A stretch of DNA of 7,053 bases from Anaerolineaceae bacterium (GTDB lineage Bacteria > Chloroflexota > Anaerolineae > Anaerolineales > Anaerolineaceae): positions 1 to 7,053 of the forward strand of contig JAUXFJ010000082.1 of assembly GCA_030620065.1 (NCBI GenBank). Direction: 5' to 3'. A program made the translations under genes and the position numbers. Under the pieces are notes generated by a model that saw only the letters and a list, made by a program, of their open reading frames with translations, had not been told where the DNA came from and did no database searches. Positions 6,242 through 7,053 of the stretch are shown in pieces (within the stretch, counting starts at the first letter, position 1; every line of letters starts with the position of its first letter).

Positions 6242-6279
6242 GGTTTCATTACCTCTTTTGTCTTGATGGGCTTAAGTGC

Positions 6280-7053
6280 TTAACTCAAAAGCTGCTCAAG
6301 CCGATTAACACCTGTATTAAAATACTTTGCAGACGGATGATGCACTATGATCGCCGCAGTAGATTGTTCCGGAACAAGTTGATATGCTGAAGTCAAGTGC
6401 ATACCCAGAGCACTTTCTGCAGGCAGCAGCTTGAAGACCTTCTGATGGTCAGCCAATTTCGGAATTGCAGGATATCCCCAGGAATACCTTAAGCCCTGCC
6501 CCTGCGATAGATTTAATTCCTGGCGGATATGATCATGCAAATAATCTGCCGCAGCAGCCGCCATTTGGACTGCTAAGCCATGCAAATAATAGGCTTCGGA
6601 ATAATCCCCTGTTGATTCGAGCTCGCCAAAACGTTTCGTCGCTTCTGCACCAACGGTGACAACCTGCAATGCAAGCACGTCCACCTGCTCGTTACCAACA
6701 GGCAGGAAATAATCCGCAATGGAGAGGTTATCCGCGCCTGATTGGCGTGGAAAAGAAAACCGTTCGATTTCTCTCAGTGAACCGTCCCCAAGCAAATCCG
6801 GGTCAAAAAGGATCAAATCATTTCCGTCTGATTGCACAGGCCAATAGCCATAAACAGCTTGAGGTTGCAGCCATCCATCTCGCTGTGCATCTTGCAGCAT
6901 CCATTTCAAGCGAGCTTCAAATTCGCTTTTGATAGTTTCCCATTCTTCAGCATGTGTATTACCCGCGCCCCAGGAAAGTCGAAAGAGCTCCTTCCGGGAG
7001 AGGTGATCCGCAACCATCTCCAAAGGCATTGAATCAACCACTCTGGTGCCCCA
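6280..7053 (-). CDS. metH: Cobalamin-dependent methionine synthase, C-terminal AdoMet-binding reactivation domain (5' end beyond window)
   Basis: The 257 codons present match the MetH activation domain, which binds S-adenosylmethionine and, with an electron donor, re-methylates inactive cob(II)alamin. Visible motifs, counted from the window edge, are WGTRVV (1-6), AVYGYWPV (about 67-74), FPRQ (about 101-104), SIADYFLP, GELESTGDYSEAYYLHGLA, RYSWGYPAIP and HHPSAKYF near the C-terminus. The central GYP(A)xP segment corresponds to the AdoMet-binding RPxxGYPAxP stretch of E. coli MetH, though here RYSWGYPAIP has lost the first Pro. A GTG at 7041 could serve as a start, but the four codons before it (W-G-T-R) continue the conserved domain edge, so the gene almost certainly enters from beyond base 7053. 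It is either the end of full-length MetH or a stand-alone reactivation protein such as the one in Thermotoga. It leads an operon with the Hcy-methyltransferase/MTHFR fusion. Confidence 0.88.
   Translation of the reverse strand, partial: WGTRVVDSMPLEMVADHLSRKELFRLSWGAGNTHAEEWETIKSEFEARLKWMLQDAQRDGWLQPQAVYGYWPVQSDGNDLILFDPDLLGDGSLREIERFSFPRQSGADNLSIADYFLPVGNEQVDVLALQVVTVGAEATKRFGELESTGDYSEAYYLHGLAVQMAAAAADYLHDHIRQELNLSQGQGLRYSWGYPAIPKLADHQKVFKLLPAESALGMHLTSAYQLVPEQSTAAIIVHHPSAKYFNTGVNRLEQLLS

Noticed and set aside
6465..7032. Plus-strand frames opposite the MetH reactivation domain
   Set aside because: They are antisense shadows of a clearly conserved domain, with no supporting start signals.
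7039..7041. GTG at 7041 as the true start of a stand-alone reactivation protein
   Set aside because: The codons upstream (W-G-T-R) continue the conserved domain edge up to the window end, and no ribosome site can be seen in the 12 available bases.

Overview
This is an ordinary bacterial chromosomal segment of moderate GC content. My best guess is an Anaerolineae-type member of the Chloroflexota. That inference rests on gene style: a DUF3048 lipoprotein with a long Thr/Pro-rich linker after its lipobox cysteine, and a homocysteine methyltransferase-MTHFR fusion beside a cobalamin-dependent methionine synthase reactivation domain. No rRNA or tRNA gene is present to confirm the taxon. I see no transposase, CRISPR array, phage gene or defence system.

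Left part, plus strand (1-2220). The window opens inside a glycoside hydrolase family 4 gene that lacks its N-terminal nucleotide-binding loop only because of the window edge. It is followed by a small two-helix DUF1232 membrane protein with a TTG start, then a 274-bp AT-rich gap. This gap holds a hairpin, a good sigma70-type promoter (TTGACG-N17-TATAAA) and the roughly 107-nt leader of a 71-residue cold-shock protein. A strong hairpin at 2236-2266 separates this plus-strand block from the convergent minus-strand genes.

Right part, minus strand (7053 down to 2316). Read in the direction of transcription, the end of a methionine synthase (MetH reactivation domain, cut by the window edge) comes first. 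After 38 bp follows a 619-residue homocysteine S-methyltransferase/methylenetetrahydrofolate reductase fusion. These two form a methionine/one-carbon operon: the MTHFR half makes methyl-tetrahydrofolate, the Hcy domain binds the methyl acceptor, and the MetH domain restores oxidised cobalamin. After a 140-bp gap that may hold a terminator, a second unit encodes an exported DUF3048 lipoprotein and, 7 bp later, a calcineurin-like metallophosphoesterase with all of its metal-binding motifs.

The observations most worth following up are the possible split of methionine-synthase modules between two adjacent genes, a 9-bp tandem repeat that forms the start codons of the lipoprotein gene, and a dyad overlapping the -35 element of the cold-shock gene. 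None of these amounts to a clearly new system.
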